Part shown: piece by piece, positions 23,922 through 35,804 of the stretch | Layout: each line of letters opens with the position of its first letter | Numbering within the stretch: the stretch's first letter is position 1 | DNA from: Haplosporangium gracile | Taxonomy: Eukaryota; Mortierellomycota; Mortierellomycetes; Mortierellales; Mortierellaceae | NCBI GenBank assembly: GCA_015499985.1 | Contig: JAAAUF010000023.1 | Span: 1-61,788 of the forward strand | Direction of reading: 5' to 3' | DNA: 61,788 nt | Program-made: the position numbers and the translations under genes | Notes under the pieces: generated by a model | The model's database searches: none | Told to the model about the DNA's origin: nothing | Seen by the model: only the letters and a program-made list of their open reading frames with translations

Positions 23922-23960
23922 TCAAATGTGTCAAATGAGTAGTATCAAATGTGTCAAATG
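23922..23960. repeat. Direct repeat of 16 bp
   Basis: TCAAATGTGTCAAATG occurs at 23922-23937 and again at 23945-23960. Each copy itself holds two TCAAATG units. Function unknown. Confidence 0.8.
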
Positions 23961-25954
23961 TCTTTGCCCCTCTCTTTTGATCAATGCCTCATTTCCTCCT
24001 TCCTTTGGCCAATGATTATCGTAATGGGATCAGCTATTAGCAAGGACGAAGACTACACCATCTCTCGCATAAGTGGCTGAGAATAATGGTGGCTTACCAT
24101 CTATCTTTTCTTTTTTTCTGACACTATGCCTCCTCTCTCCCTCTCCTTGGCTTCTTCTATCCCACCGTCTCCTCATTTTTTTTTGTCTTCGTTATTTTTA
24201 AAAGTTTTTCCTGGGCTATGTTGCAGTGTCTTGAAAAAATGCTGCTTGGCCTTTATTTTATGTCAGTTGCTTATTTCTATTTTTTGCGTAATGGCGTTCT
24301 GGTCGTTCTAATTGTTTATTTTATTTTATTTCTTTTTTGGCTTTCAGGTCGTCTTCGTAATGGTAGTGCGCAGACATGGTCTGTGAGTGAACTGCGCGAG
24401 TTTGTGAGAGAGCGAGGAAAAAAAAAAAAAAAAAAAAAAAGAAGAGGGGAAGAAAAATGACAAAGCCACACGACACCTGAACTCATGAACCCAGGAGGCA
24501 AATGAAGCAAGGGGATCAAACCCGGCAGCAAGGCAGGAGAAGAAGCATTGTCAATGCAAGTAGTTATCCCACGAATCCATCGATAACGAGCGAGAGATTC
24601 CTCGGCATCCTTTTGCAGGCAGAGAGGTAATGAAAAAATTATAAGAAAGACTCGAGTTGAGTGAGTTTAGTGAATTGACTGGTAGAAGACGAGATGAGTG
24701 GTCTGTTTGCCTGTAATAGGGAAAAAAAGGCTGACAGGGAGATAGGCTCCCTTAGCCAGGCACGGGAAAACATTTTCCCCCTCCGAAAAGTGAAGTCCTC
24801 CTTCTTCCTCTCCTTTTCTCCCTCTCTCGTCTTATAGGCTGTGGCATATCATTTACTGCTTCACCTCCCTCCCACCTATCTCTCGAAAATCTTTTTTTGG
24901 GTTCTCGTAAGAAGGTAAGATATGAGTTTGATGCTAGGACAGACAGCAGCCAGGTGCGAGCGTAGGTTCGGCAGACAGACACGCAGGCAGTGGCAGGTGT
25001 TTGCAGAAAAGAGAAAGAGCACCTCTTAAGGAAAGGCCAAGGCTTTTTTTAGACTTCTAAAGAGTAAGCATACGATGAATGAGAGGAGCAGCCTGGAACT
25101 TGGGCGTAAGACAAAAAACACCAAGGTATCTCTGAGGATGTGGAGCGAAGAGGGTAGAGTTGTTCCCAAGAAAGAAATACAAAATAGAAAGTCAGCTTTT
25201 GAGCACCTTTTTGATGGAAGATATCACAAAAAATAATAAAAGAGGATGGGAAGATGGTACGAGGGAACTTTTTCTTTTTTTTTTCAAAAGTATGGAAAAT
25301 GGATAAAAACAATAGGCATCTAAGATTTTTTTGCTGAGGATGTACAGTACAGGATACAGATTATATTTTCGGCTCCATAGAATTGCCAGGAGCTATCAAA
25401 TCATTAGTGTTCGTGCCCCTGTGTGCCCCTATGTTGATGCTCTCTCGATTTCCTACCCCACCCTATGTCATTTTTTCACGGCATGCCTCTAAAAGGAATT
25501 GAACCACGACAACAACGAAAATGATGAAAAACAAATGAAGACGAATGCCAGGGTTAGCGAGCAAAAGACGCGCAAGAAAGGAGAGAGGCTAAAGATCACT
25601 TGAGCCATATTTTAAATGCCGGGCAGAGTCGGATAGGCGCAAGTTTCACAAAATGAACAAACGTTGTTGTGAGTGTTGTTTGAACAAAAAAAAGAAGGAA
25701 GAAAGGTAAGGAATAGAGGGTGAGAGAGTTAGGGGTCATTCATCCATGCTGTTTTTCTTTTTGTCTCTGCGTTCAGACTTCATATGCCAAGGTTGCTAGG
25801 CCCTCCTAGCTGCCTGCTCTTGTTTTTGTTGGTTGTCAAATGGCAAGGTTGGAACGCGATGCGCGCAATAGCACGCGTTAGGCGTGCGTGGCAGAATGAG
25901 ACGAGGGTTGGTCGTTTTTTTTTTTTTTTAGCTTTTTTTCCATTTCTTTCTATC

Positions 25955-25978
25955 CCATCGATCCATCGATCCATCGAT
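25955..25978. repeat. Short CCATCGAT tandem repeat
   Basis: About three copies of an 8-bp unit (CCATCGAT) lie in a row in noncoding DNA. Confidence 0.8.
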
Positions 25979-27933
25979 TCATTGGCCAACAATTCTGAGA
26001 GAATGCGCACTTTTTTGAACGGGGGGATAAGGGTGCGCATGTGTGCTTGGCGAGTGTTGTGGGTGCGTTGTGGGTGTATTCATAGAAGCAAGTGAATAAG
26101 GCACGAACGCAGGGTAAAGAGTAAGGATAGAGGATGAAAGAGAGGAAGGCGGGGCGCAAGGAGCATTTTTTTCCTGTTGATGGCGTTGCTTGTCAAAAAA
26201 GGCAATTTTCTTCTCTTGGACCCCCCATCCCTTCCCTTCCCCAACCTCACCTAACCGCATTTGCAACACCAACTCTTATTTTATTTCATGTAGGAGCTTT
26301 TTTTTATTTTCCTCTTTTCAATTGTTGACATAAAGTAAAAGAAAAGTAGCCCAGTTCAAGTATCCTGCGAACCTTTTTGTTGTTCTCTTCTTTCACCATC
26401 ATTCTCATCAGCTTCAATTGCTGCTGTCTGCGGCAGGAAGCCAGAGTTACAGCACAAATGCTAAAAAATAGTTGACACTACAGTATTTCTTCGGTTGAAA
26501 ACTATGGGCAATGATGCGGCTGCGAGACGGTGAGCTAAAGCAGCGACGTAGTATCCTCTATTTAGGCTCGCTGAATAATACCATCAAAAAAAAGGATGGT
26601 GTTGCGAACAACCGCCTTGGAATTGCTCATTGCAGATTGACGGCAACGAGATTGACAGATACAGACATTACAGACCCCCTTGTTTTTTCGAGGAATTATT
26701 AATATGCTTTTTTTTTTCAGGAAAAGTCGATTGTCAGCCGCTTTTAATCGACAAAGTAGTTCTGATAAAGGACGATTAGTGGGTGAGGTAAAAAAAAAAA
26801 AAAAGAAAAAAGGGAAAAACAAATAAGGAACTGGGCGCATGGAAAGGGAGGGAGGACGGAAGAAGAAAGGGAACAGACAGGTCAGAGGAGGGACGCGCGT
26901 CCAATTTTCCACCACGGGGTTTAAACAAGGTCGAATCAACAGGGAGAAAGAAAAAAAGTGCGAGCGAGTTGGGTGGGTTCGTTGGCTTGAAGCATTTATC
27001 TGATTGTTCTCCATTATTTTGCTCACACATACATAAACGGTTAAGCTGTTCATTGCACAAAAACGCACGGCGTGGTTGCAGGCAACTAAACAAAGTCAAC
27101 AGTTTTTGTTTGTTGTTTTGAGCAAGCAAGAGGAAGAAAGAAAGGAATTATTAATCATCCTGTCAAGGCGCAATTCTATCGCCGAAAATAAAATTGAAAG
27201 AAAGAAAAGAAAAAAAAAAAAACTTTATTGTTTAAGTCAATTGAACACTTTTAAGGTGTAAAGAAAGCAGTGAAGAGAAAGTAAGGTAGCAAGTCAGCAA
27301 TTGAAGGGAGAGGATGGAATTGAGAAAAAAGGTGTGTGTGTGTAGAAGAGTGCCGTGTTAGAAACGATATGCTTTGTACGAACGGATGAATAAAGAAGCG
27401 ACGGTTGTTGATGCTGTTGATGCTGTTGGTTTTGTTGCCAAGTGAGGGAGTGGAGAAGCAAGGCGTTTTGGGTCGAGAGAGGGATGAATGACGCGCGTTC
27501 ATCTCTCTGGTGTTTGTTTGTTGTTTGAGAGAGGGAGGGAAGGTAAAATACAATCGCAGGGTTGAACTTGACCATTGGGATCAATTCCATGCAAATTGGA
27601 TAATAAGTGAGTGAGTGAGAGTGCATGAATGGAATGAATGAACAATGAAAGTTGCATGGCTGGCGCACGATTGGACCTCTGACCCGCAATTGAATCAAAC
27701 GTGGAGTATTCAATCATATGTAAAAGAGAGCTGACAAATTCAATAAAAAGTTTTTCTTTTCCCTCTCTCTTCCTTTCTTTCCTCATTTTCCCTCGTTTCC
27801 CCTGGCATTTTGAACAGAGTACCTAAAGTGACTCAAAAATCAACAGAACGGGCCGTGAAAATTGGATTTAAAAATCATTTGACCGGTAAACAAAGACAGC
27901 GTCAGTCGAAATTGACGGCCCATTTCGAAAAAT

Positions 27934-27941
27934 TATAAAAA
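27934..27941 (+). promoter_or_regulatory. TATA box of the Crz1-like gene
   Basis: TATAAAAA is followed by a CT-rich stretch and a CAACAACAACAACC leader element (about 28011-28024). It fits a transcription start near 27965 and a 5' exon reaching about 28213, more than 1 kb upstream of the main coding exon. Confidence 0.55.
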
Positions 27942-28211
27942 GGCAAGGTCCTTTCCCTCCCCTCCCACTTTTTTCTCTTTTTCTTTTGGTCCTAGCTTCA
28001 ACTCTCTTCAATAACAACAACAACCATTGCCAATCTTTGCCCTCTTGACAGCAAACAACAGCACCCATTCGCTCTATACCCTCAATCAACCCCAATATAA
28101 CTCAGTATCCTCGACAAAAAATCCATTTCATTCATACTCATATTCTTCTCTCTTTTCTCATTTTACAACACGACCACAACACGACTACAACAACAACCAC
28201 ATAAATACATA

Positions 28212-30709
28212 ATGTAGGTAGCAGCACAATCTCTTTTCAGCGTTCTCTGTCGTCAACGCACTCCTCCTCACTCTTGCCTCATGACTTTCTATCGCTCTCA
28301 CTCTCTGCGCCTACTCTTTTCTACCTCTCTCTCTCTCTCTTTCTATGGGCTGCGCACTGCTCTGTGAATTGACTTGGCTGGGTGCTTGGCGTGGGCTTGC
28401 GTGATTATGGCTGAGAAAAAGAACGAGTCAACTATTCAGGGTGGAGATGGTGGCGCTGGTGAACAAAAAAAAAGAATACTCCATGTCGTATTAATCTTTT
28501 TTCTTCTCTATTCTCTCGTCTATCTTTCCCTTTTAATCATTCTTGCTTTCTATTCTCTTTCAGTATTTGTTTTGTGCTTTGGTTCACTACCCTATCGCAA
28601 TGCATCCTACTCCCTTTCCTCCGTCGTGGGTCGACCTGGTTGTTTACGGCGACACCCTTTCCTGAGAACATCCTTTTTTGTCTACCTTCCTCTTCTCTTG
28701 GCGTTTCTCTTGTTTGTTGTTTTTGTTTGCTTCAAAGAGCTGACAGCCTTAAACCCCTCTGTACTGTGTATGTGTACTACTGTTTTTTGTTTGCTGTGAT
28801 TGAATGTGTTTGCTGTCCTTCACCCAGTATGACGAACCCTTGCGCCTGTTCTTGTCTTTGTACCTTTGTCCTCGTTGGGACTGTTTCTTTTTCGATTATT
28901 AATCCAAAAAAGACGGCGTGCGAGTGAGTGTTTAAAAAAAGAGTCAGGTAGGGGGGAGCAGGGAGCATACCCTATTATGGTAAAATCAAAAATCGAGTCA
29001 ATCAATCCGCTCCCATCCAACGTCTGCGCAGACCTGTCCCTTGTCAACAAACAAACAATACAAATGATAGTGGATCCATGGCATCCAACCCACTACAAAT
29101 GCTCCATTCGCTCCCTTTCTCTTTTCGAATTCCCCTTTGAACCCTCTCCTGTCAGAACTACCTTAAAAAAAACCTGTAAACTGACTATCCCTCCCCCCAT
29201 CACCTTCCCTATCATATTAAATCTTACAGGCAGTCCAACAACATGCTCAACTACAACTCCTCGCCCATGTCCTGCGCTTCTTCCTGCTCTTCCTCGCCCT
29301 TCTCCTCTCCCGAAAACGCCGCCGAGCTCGATATCCTCGACATGCAAATGTTCTTCCCCTCAGAGCCTTCCATCTACCAGCAAATCCTCGACATCGATGA
29401 CGTCCTGGGTCAGCAACAACAGCAGCAGCTCCAGCTTGCCCATCAGCAGCAGAAGCAGCAGCAATTCCAATACGAGATGGCTCGCATCGGTTTGGGCACT
29501 CCCCCAACCTCGCCCCCCGCGCCTGCCTTCCACAACTACTACGAACAACAAGGACAAGCCATCCATAATGTGTATGTCACTCCTGCCCCAGTCTCTCTCG
29601 TTCAACAACCTCAACAACCCTCTTCTTTGCCTCAAAAGCCCGATACAAAGCTTGAGCAAGAACTGGCGTATCTCGAGTTGATGCAACAGTTTGATAACAT
29701 CGAGAGTTCTCTCTTTAGTCACAGTCCCATTAGTAGCTGCAGCAGCAGTCTGAGCAACAGCCCCTACGCAGAATCTCCCCTCTCGGCCATCAGCGCGGAC
29801 TTTGACCTCTTCCCTCTGAACAGCATCTCGGCACCACAGCGACACCAGCCTCAGCAACAACAACCAAGCATGAGCTATTCCTCCGTCCCCATCATGGCCC
29901 CCCTCACAGCAACAACTCAGTACAGCCAACCCAACATCTATCACCAAATGACGCCACCCATGCACCAGATGGAACTTGAGCGGGAAGCTTGCTCGCTCTT
30001 CAGACCCGATCCCAACATGCCAATGACCGCTGATATGTCCCAGCTGTGCAAGTGTCCAGGAAAGTTCCCCTGCGGAGGAGAGGTTCCCGTTACTCAGGAC
30101 ATTGTCACTTCACCCGTTTCCTCATCGATCCCACAAACCAGCTCACCTTTGCAAAGCATCTCTGAGGATGACTTTTCGGAATCAGATTCAGGATCGGAGG
30201 AAGACCAGGATTGGGATCCCAGCTATCTCCCCTCCAACGCAAGAACCACAATCGGAACTGCCGTTGCAAGGTCAGCCGCTGGCGGCCCTCGATCTCGCGT
30301 GGACAAAGTCAGACCCAAATCTTTGGTCGTTTCGTCGTCGGTCTTGAGCGCCCCTTACTCGAAGGAGTCGACCCAATCTCCCGTTCGCCAGGATCGCCGC
30401 CGTTCCTCCTCTGGATCTTACAGCTCTGGAAACGGGAGCCAGCAGCTAATGGATCCTGAGTTGCTCCCCAAGATCACCGACATCCACGTCTGCCCTGTCT
30501 GCGCAAGACGCTTCTCGCGTCCCTTCAATCTGCGCTCGCACATCATGACCCACACCACCGCCCGCCCTTACTCGTGCGATGAGTGCCACTGGTCCTTCAC
30601 CCGCCAGCACGATCTTTTGCGACACAAGCGCGCCAAGCACCCCAACTCTATTTCGTCTTCGACTGCTGATGGCCACAAGAACGAGACCAGCCCCAACTCT
30701 GGTGTCTGA
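28212..30709 (+). CDS. Crz1-like C2H2 zinc-finger transcription factor
   Basis: The main exon (29230-30709) encodes two C2H2 fingers near the C-terminus (residues ~422-470). FSRPFNLRSH in finger 1 and FTRQHDLLRH in finger 2 match Crz1-type calcineurin-responsive factors, but the third finger often seen there is absent. The rest is disordered: polyQ stretches (about 29413-29465), Ser/Pro-rich segments and an acidic patch FSESDSGSEEDQDWDP before the fingers. An ATG at 29243 gives 488 residues. A better model joins a 5' exon ending in AT (28212-28213) through an intron 28214-29229 (GTAGGT...TTACAG) to G at 29230. That builds a split start codon and an in-frame M-Q-S-N-N extension, 493 residues. 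No clear calcineurin docking motif is seen. AATAAA is at 31098-31103. Confidence 0.85.
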
Positions 30710-31942
30710 ATGAATGAGACGCTACACCTGGCGTTCGGGTCTCTTTTCGCAGGATGATCCGGCCCCTTTCTCTTTTTATCTTAAACCAATCCACCCACCA
30801 ATCACCATATTTTTTTTGTCTGCCTTGGGTTTGACGACAACTCCAGTATCAATTATTGGACCACCTCCCCTTCTTTGGCGCAATTGAAAACCCCCCACTA
30901 ATCAGATCCAACAACAACATGCTGGATGATCGCCACGCGGTCCTCGTGCTGCATCGAACAATTCCAACATCATCCCCCCCCCCGTGCTCGTCTTCTCGAG
31001 TCGTTTGTGTTCTCCCGCCTTCCATGCTGCCCTGACCGAAAGCACTCCCCCTTTTTTACAGTTTATTAGTGCATGGGCTTATGCTTCCTATAATAACAAT
31101 AAAAAACCTGTAAATATCTTACTCATTCAATCTACTCAATGGTGTTTGTCCAAAGGGTAACGACGTTGCTCGATGTTGACTTTGGAAAGTCAGTTGAAAA
31201 AAGTATCAGGCACTCGCTCAATTGACGCCCTTACGACATGTCGTTGGGTCAAAAAATATCTACTACGTCATCATCACACTGTGATCACGTGCAAGAATCC
31301 TAGACGGGAGGGCGCGCCTTCGTTTTCCTTTGGGATAGAGAAACTCCTTTCTTTCCCTCTTCACCCACCTCTCATCATCCCAACCCCGATCACCGCCCAC
31401 ATCCGACTCTTAACGCCACCACTCTTTCCAGGCCTCATAATCTGCATTCTTTCTCAGCAATACATCCTCCTTGCTCGGAACATCTTTCTACCGCGCAGAC
31501 ATCCCCTTTCACCACATTTCCAACCTTGGTGGCCCTGAATCTCGAAGTAACAAGAAGGCCGTAAGGGACACACTCGGGACAGGAACATACCCACCGCAGC
31601 GAGAAAGAATACTAAACGAAATAGAACAGAGTGGCGGACAAGAAACGCTGTGAGAGAAAAAAAGCGTCGGAAACACTACTCTCGCCAGATAGGCTCCAAA
31701 TTGAACGTTAGGATACAAAGACGAGGTATGTGTTTTAGTGTTTACATCTGTGTGTAATGGCAACATGATGGGGCAAATGGAATAAATAAGGGGTTCAGGC
31801 GGTTCTAATTAATTTTTTATGAAATACTATACATTGATTGTTTCTAGGTCAGGACGTTTCAACAGTATAATACAGTCAGCCTGACAAGGAGCCTTCGCCA
31901 CCACCTGCCACCCCCAATAATTTGACAGTGCAAGGAAGCAGG
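30710..31942. other. Intergenic, 3' end of Crz1-like gene and leader of the chromodomain gene
   Basis: A 10-base C run (30974-30983) and AATAAA (31098-31103) mark the Crz1-like 3' region. A CACGTG at 31286-31291 and a CT-rich block (31320-31530) suggest the next promoter. GTATGT at 31726 and TTTCTAG ending at 31847 look like a 5'-UTR intron of the chromodomain gene. Confidence 0.5.
31280..31292. promoter_or_regulatory. CACGTG E-box upstream of the chromodomain gene
   Basis: TGATCACGTG at 31282-31291 holds CACGTG at 31286-31291. It lies upstream of the probable 5'-UTR intron of the chromodomain gene and matches the PFKFB promoter site on the opposite strand. Confidence 0.45.
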
Positions 31943-34900
31943 ATGGCAGAGACAACGACGCAGGATGTTGGTCTCGTTGAGCGGATCCTTGAAAAAAGAG
32001 TCGACATGGATACGGGAGCAGTCGAGTATTTGATCCGATGGCAAGGAACAGACAGTCAAGGAAGCGAATACGAGGACACTTGGGAGCCCGAGGAGAATGT
32101 GTTGGGGGCGGAGCTGATCGAGGAATTCGAACAGTCTCAGCCAACGATGCGTGCTCACCCTCGCCAGCCTACCTCCGCAAAACCCAATGGAACGATGCTG
32201 CACCAGGGAGAAAACAACAAACACCGTCCTTCGGTCCGGTATCCTCAGCCTTCATTACCGCCTCCAACAGGACCAAATCGCCACCAACGACCTCATGGAC
32301 GAGAGCACCATCCTGACTCACACCTTGCGCAGTCGTACCCTCCACACTGGCAACACGATGGGCCTTTGCGGCGAACACTACACCAGAGTGCACCGTTTGG
32401 TCCTTCACCAGGATATTACCCTCCTCGCTATGTTCCCCAATACCCACCAATGCACAGGCAACCACTTTTCCCTGGCCAAATTCCTATGCAACACTATCCT
32501 ATGCACCTGCCCTACGATCATACCGGAGCTGGAGAATATTTAAAAAAACGGGACCGATCATCCGCCAACTTTATCAACCCCTCCAAACGAAAGGCCTCTG
32601 CTTCGATGGTCGAAGATCCAGAATCCAAAGATATGTCGGGTGTTGAGTCGACTGCGGACGCAGGATTGACGGAATTGCAGGAAACGGAAGAGACTGATAA
32701 ACGATTAAAGGTAATTTGTTCGTGGGTGCTGGTTTAGTAAAGGTTTATCTTGGTGGACCGATACTAAAATTCTCGACTTTTACCATCTTGCGGGATGCGA
32801 TAGGCAGAAATCGTGCTGCGCAGTTACAACCAGTCGAGAAGGCATATTTCAAGAAGGCAGACAACAGGCATTAATGGGAAATCGACCACAATTATTCGAC
32901 TGTTGCAGTTGGACCATGATCGCGAGAGGGCTTATTTCAAGTCGGTTATGGAAAAGTCGGAGCTTCTTAAGGATGTTACCCTTCGTTTGGAGCTTCTCCA
33001 GTTCCTTAAAGATCCAAAGAGTCCAGGTATGCATGTTAGCATTTTCACTGAGCATTGCTTTGACAGGAGTTTGCATACTGATCTCTGGTTCTATCTGGAC
33101 GTGGATAATAGGATTTGATGCCGAGGCAGGATTGTTGAAATCTGATACGTGGCTTGTTGAGGTCAAGGAACAACAGGAGGCATCAGGCAGCTTGTTCTTG
33201 GCGCTTGACATCCCGGGAGCGAACATCAAGGCGCTTTTCATTCCAGAAACTTTGCTTGGATACCAACGGCAGCAACATCCCGGGAAGGGTCTTGTTCTGA
33301 ACGATCGCTCAATAGTCTCCGCTATTATTGCTGGAGATCTGAGAGGTAAGATATCGAAGGACAAAATAATTTGATTCGCGTCTTTCAACATTTGCCAGCA
33401 TGAGATGACGAAAATTATAATGACCATTCGGCTTGTTCTATCTCTCCCTGTTTACAGGTTCTGGGCTTTCACCGGCAATCAACAACGAATCAGGATCTAC
33501 TATACCACCACCTACACAACCTAATCTCGCAGAATCTACAGCGGAGCAGGCCGATATGAACGGAGATGTTTCGATGGAGATTGATGAGCCGACAAATGCG
33601 GTTCCTGAAATCAGCTGCGGATGGAGAGATTGCAATGAGATGCGCACCACTGTACAGGAGCTTTCGTTCCATGTGCAACAGGATCATTTACAAAATCTGG
33701 ATTCGGGAGCTGGCACCACGCACGGCAAACCTGTGCAGAATGGGTCAGAGGCATCCCTGGAAACAAGGACCCATGAAGCTGATGCGGTCAACGTAACGGA
33801 AGTGTCTCGGGATGATCAGATTGTACAACTTCAAAGTTCTTACTCGTCGCTGAAGAACGACTTAGCCCGGATGAAGGAGGAGATCACGCGCTCGGATCAG
33901 CAAGCCCAGGACTTGAGTACGCTCTACTCAGCGGTGATTGAATCCTCGGAGGAGACTATCAAGCGACTGGAAGCTCAGCTGGAGTGGGAGATGAAGAAGT
34001 GGGACCAGTACCAGCAGGAGACGAGGCGAATGATTGCTTTGGGTGGCCCTGTTCAGGAGCAGCAACTCATGGTCGCTCCGAATGACGATGCCGCAAGCAT
34101 TTTGACGGAGACACCTGCTGGACAGGATTCGAGATCACGTCTGCCGGGTGATTATGGGTTCGACAAGCCCATGGAAGCTCAATCTCAAAACTCGATTCAA
34201 ACGATTCAAAAGCTTCTCATTACTGCCAGGGAGAAACAGGCTCGTTTGGAGCAGCAGAATCTAGAGCTTGTAAGCAAACGCAAGGCATTGGATTCAGAGC
34301 ATGCACTCCTTGATCAACGCTACCGGGAAACGCTTGCTCAGCTGGCGTCTCTCGAAGCCAAGGACCATAACACTGCCGAGGCCCTCAGGAATTGTGCCAA
34401 GGGAGTTGAGCAGTGCAGGGCGACGATTGATCAGGAGCAGGAGCAGTCCCGCAAGACCGCGGGAGAACTCCAGTCCAAGATTGATGAGCTGAGACAGGGT
34501 ACTTTGTTGTCGTCGTCACCGCAACCTCAACTCTCGCTTCCAGCGGCGACGGACACTTTTGCCGGCAACAGTGTGCAAGAGAGTGATGCCAATGGCGACC
34601 ACATCATGGCTGAATCGACTCCCCCGCCTAGGTCAACGCCACAACCTTCCACCACGCCGGTTTCTACTTTGCTTTCTCAAGTAGAGCTCGCAGACGGTTT
34701 ATCTCCGATGAGCGTGGTGCCAGAACCTTTGACTGCTATGGACTCTACATCAGAGCCATCGATATTGGCGCCTTTGGACGAGCCACAACAGCCAGTGGAG
34801 CCGGTTAAGTCGTCGTCATCATCGGACCAAACCTCGACGGAACCTCCAGCAGCAATCTCGATTGAGCAACTCGTGGAGAACTCGGGTGTTCAAATGGCTC

Positions 34901-35388
34901 AGGAGCAGCAGGAGCAACTGGAGCAGCCTATCTCATTAGCGTCGGTGACAGAACCAGTCAACCTTGACACTTCTAGCGACCCCAGCACAAGCGCAGGTAC
35001 AAACATCGCTGCGACCACTGCTCCCGTCGCTTCTTCCCCCACCCCCACCGATTCAACTCCAGTTCCAGCTCCAGCTCCTGCCGAAGCTGATGCTACAACC
35101 ACCCATGCTGCTGAAAATGGACCATCAACTTCGACATCGACATCGTCCTCGTCGACAGATCACTCCTCGGCACCACAGGAGAGGATTCAGGATTTGGACG
35201 AGAACCTTCCGAGTGAAGAGCCATTAGTATCATCGCCTAAGGCACCTATGGCGGCATCAGACAACGGCAATAGCATCAACGACGACACTCCATCAACTAC
35301 CGGCCCCAGCAACAGCAACAGCAGCAGCGGCAGCGACATCAATAGTTCGTCTACCTCTGTCGATCGCTTGACTAACAAGGACAACTGA
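31943..35388 (+). CDS. Chromodomain, C2H2 zinc-finger and coiled-coil protein
   Basis: Exons 31943-32710, 32804-33026, 33112-33345 and 33458-35388 join in frame to 1051 residues. Residues ~9-66 are a chromodomain (LVERILEKRV, EYLIRWQG, DTWEPEENV), usually a reader of methylated histone H3. Of the three cage aromatics only Trp33 is in place; Gly10 and Thr36 sit where HP1 has aromatics. A Pro/His/Tyr-rich region (~85-200) follows, then a conserved-looking globular region (~257-408) that I do not recognise. Next come a C2H2 finger (Cys462, Cys467, His480, His485) of the C-x4-C type seen in AEBP2-like proteins, a coiled coil (~515-720) and a Ser/Thr/Pro-rich acidic tail. A nuclear, chromatin-bound role is likely. 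I know no named fungal protein with this architecture. A 5'-UTR intron (31726-31847) is probable. Confidence 0.85.
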
Positions 35389-35804
35389 AGATCATCTCCA
35401 CCCCCTTCCCCTCACTGTAGATTTGTTATTTGATTCTTTTCCTTCTCACTCTTCCATAATACTTTAAAAAATAGTAAAAAAAAGCTTCAGTTGGCATTTC
35501 CCTAACCCTCGGAACGTTTCTACGTGGTTTTTTTGTTGTTGTTTTTTATCTAAATATAAAGCATGATGAATTGTCAAGAGTCTACATGGATGAGTGGCGG
35601 TAGTTATAAAAATGTGGAATAAAAGGTAACAAGATGTGCCTCGTCAAAAAAAAAAAAAGAAAAAGGAAGATGCAAACAAAAGGTCATAAGGGTCATCATG
35701 AAAAGAGCCAAATAGTAGAAAAAAGATAATGCTTGTCTAACTAGACGTGACAATGTGCGGTAACTCTTCGTCTCTTATTTGAAAGGAAAGAAAAATGAAT
35801 TGGT
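35389..35804. other. Short intergenic between convergent genes
   Basis: About 416 bp between the stops of the chromodomain gene and folylpolyglutamate synthase. It is AT-rich and holds the 3' ends of both. Confidence 0.5.

Larger units (their letters stand above)
23176..27930. other. Gene-poor region, 4.7 kb
   Basis: After the PFKFB polyadenylation site no coding gene is recognised on either strand. The region holds homopolymer runs (poly A near 24419-24440), a 16-bp direct repeat near 23922-23960, a CCATCGAT tandem near 25955-25978 and alternating purine- and pyrimidine-rich blocks. Between about 26.75 and 27.7 kb the + strand is purine-rich, so the minus strand is CT-rich there, the composition of transcribed leaders elsewhere in this window. 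Confidence 0.45.

Noticed and set aside
28374..28799. 141-codon ORF with hydrophobic stretches
   Set aside because: It lies inside the probable 5' intron of the Crz1-like gene. The hydrophobicity comes from T-rich DNA.
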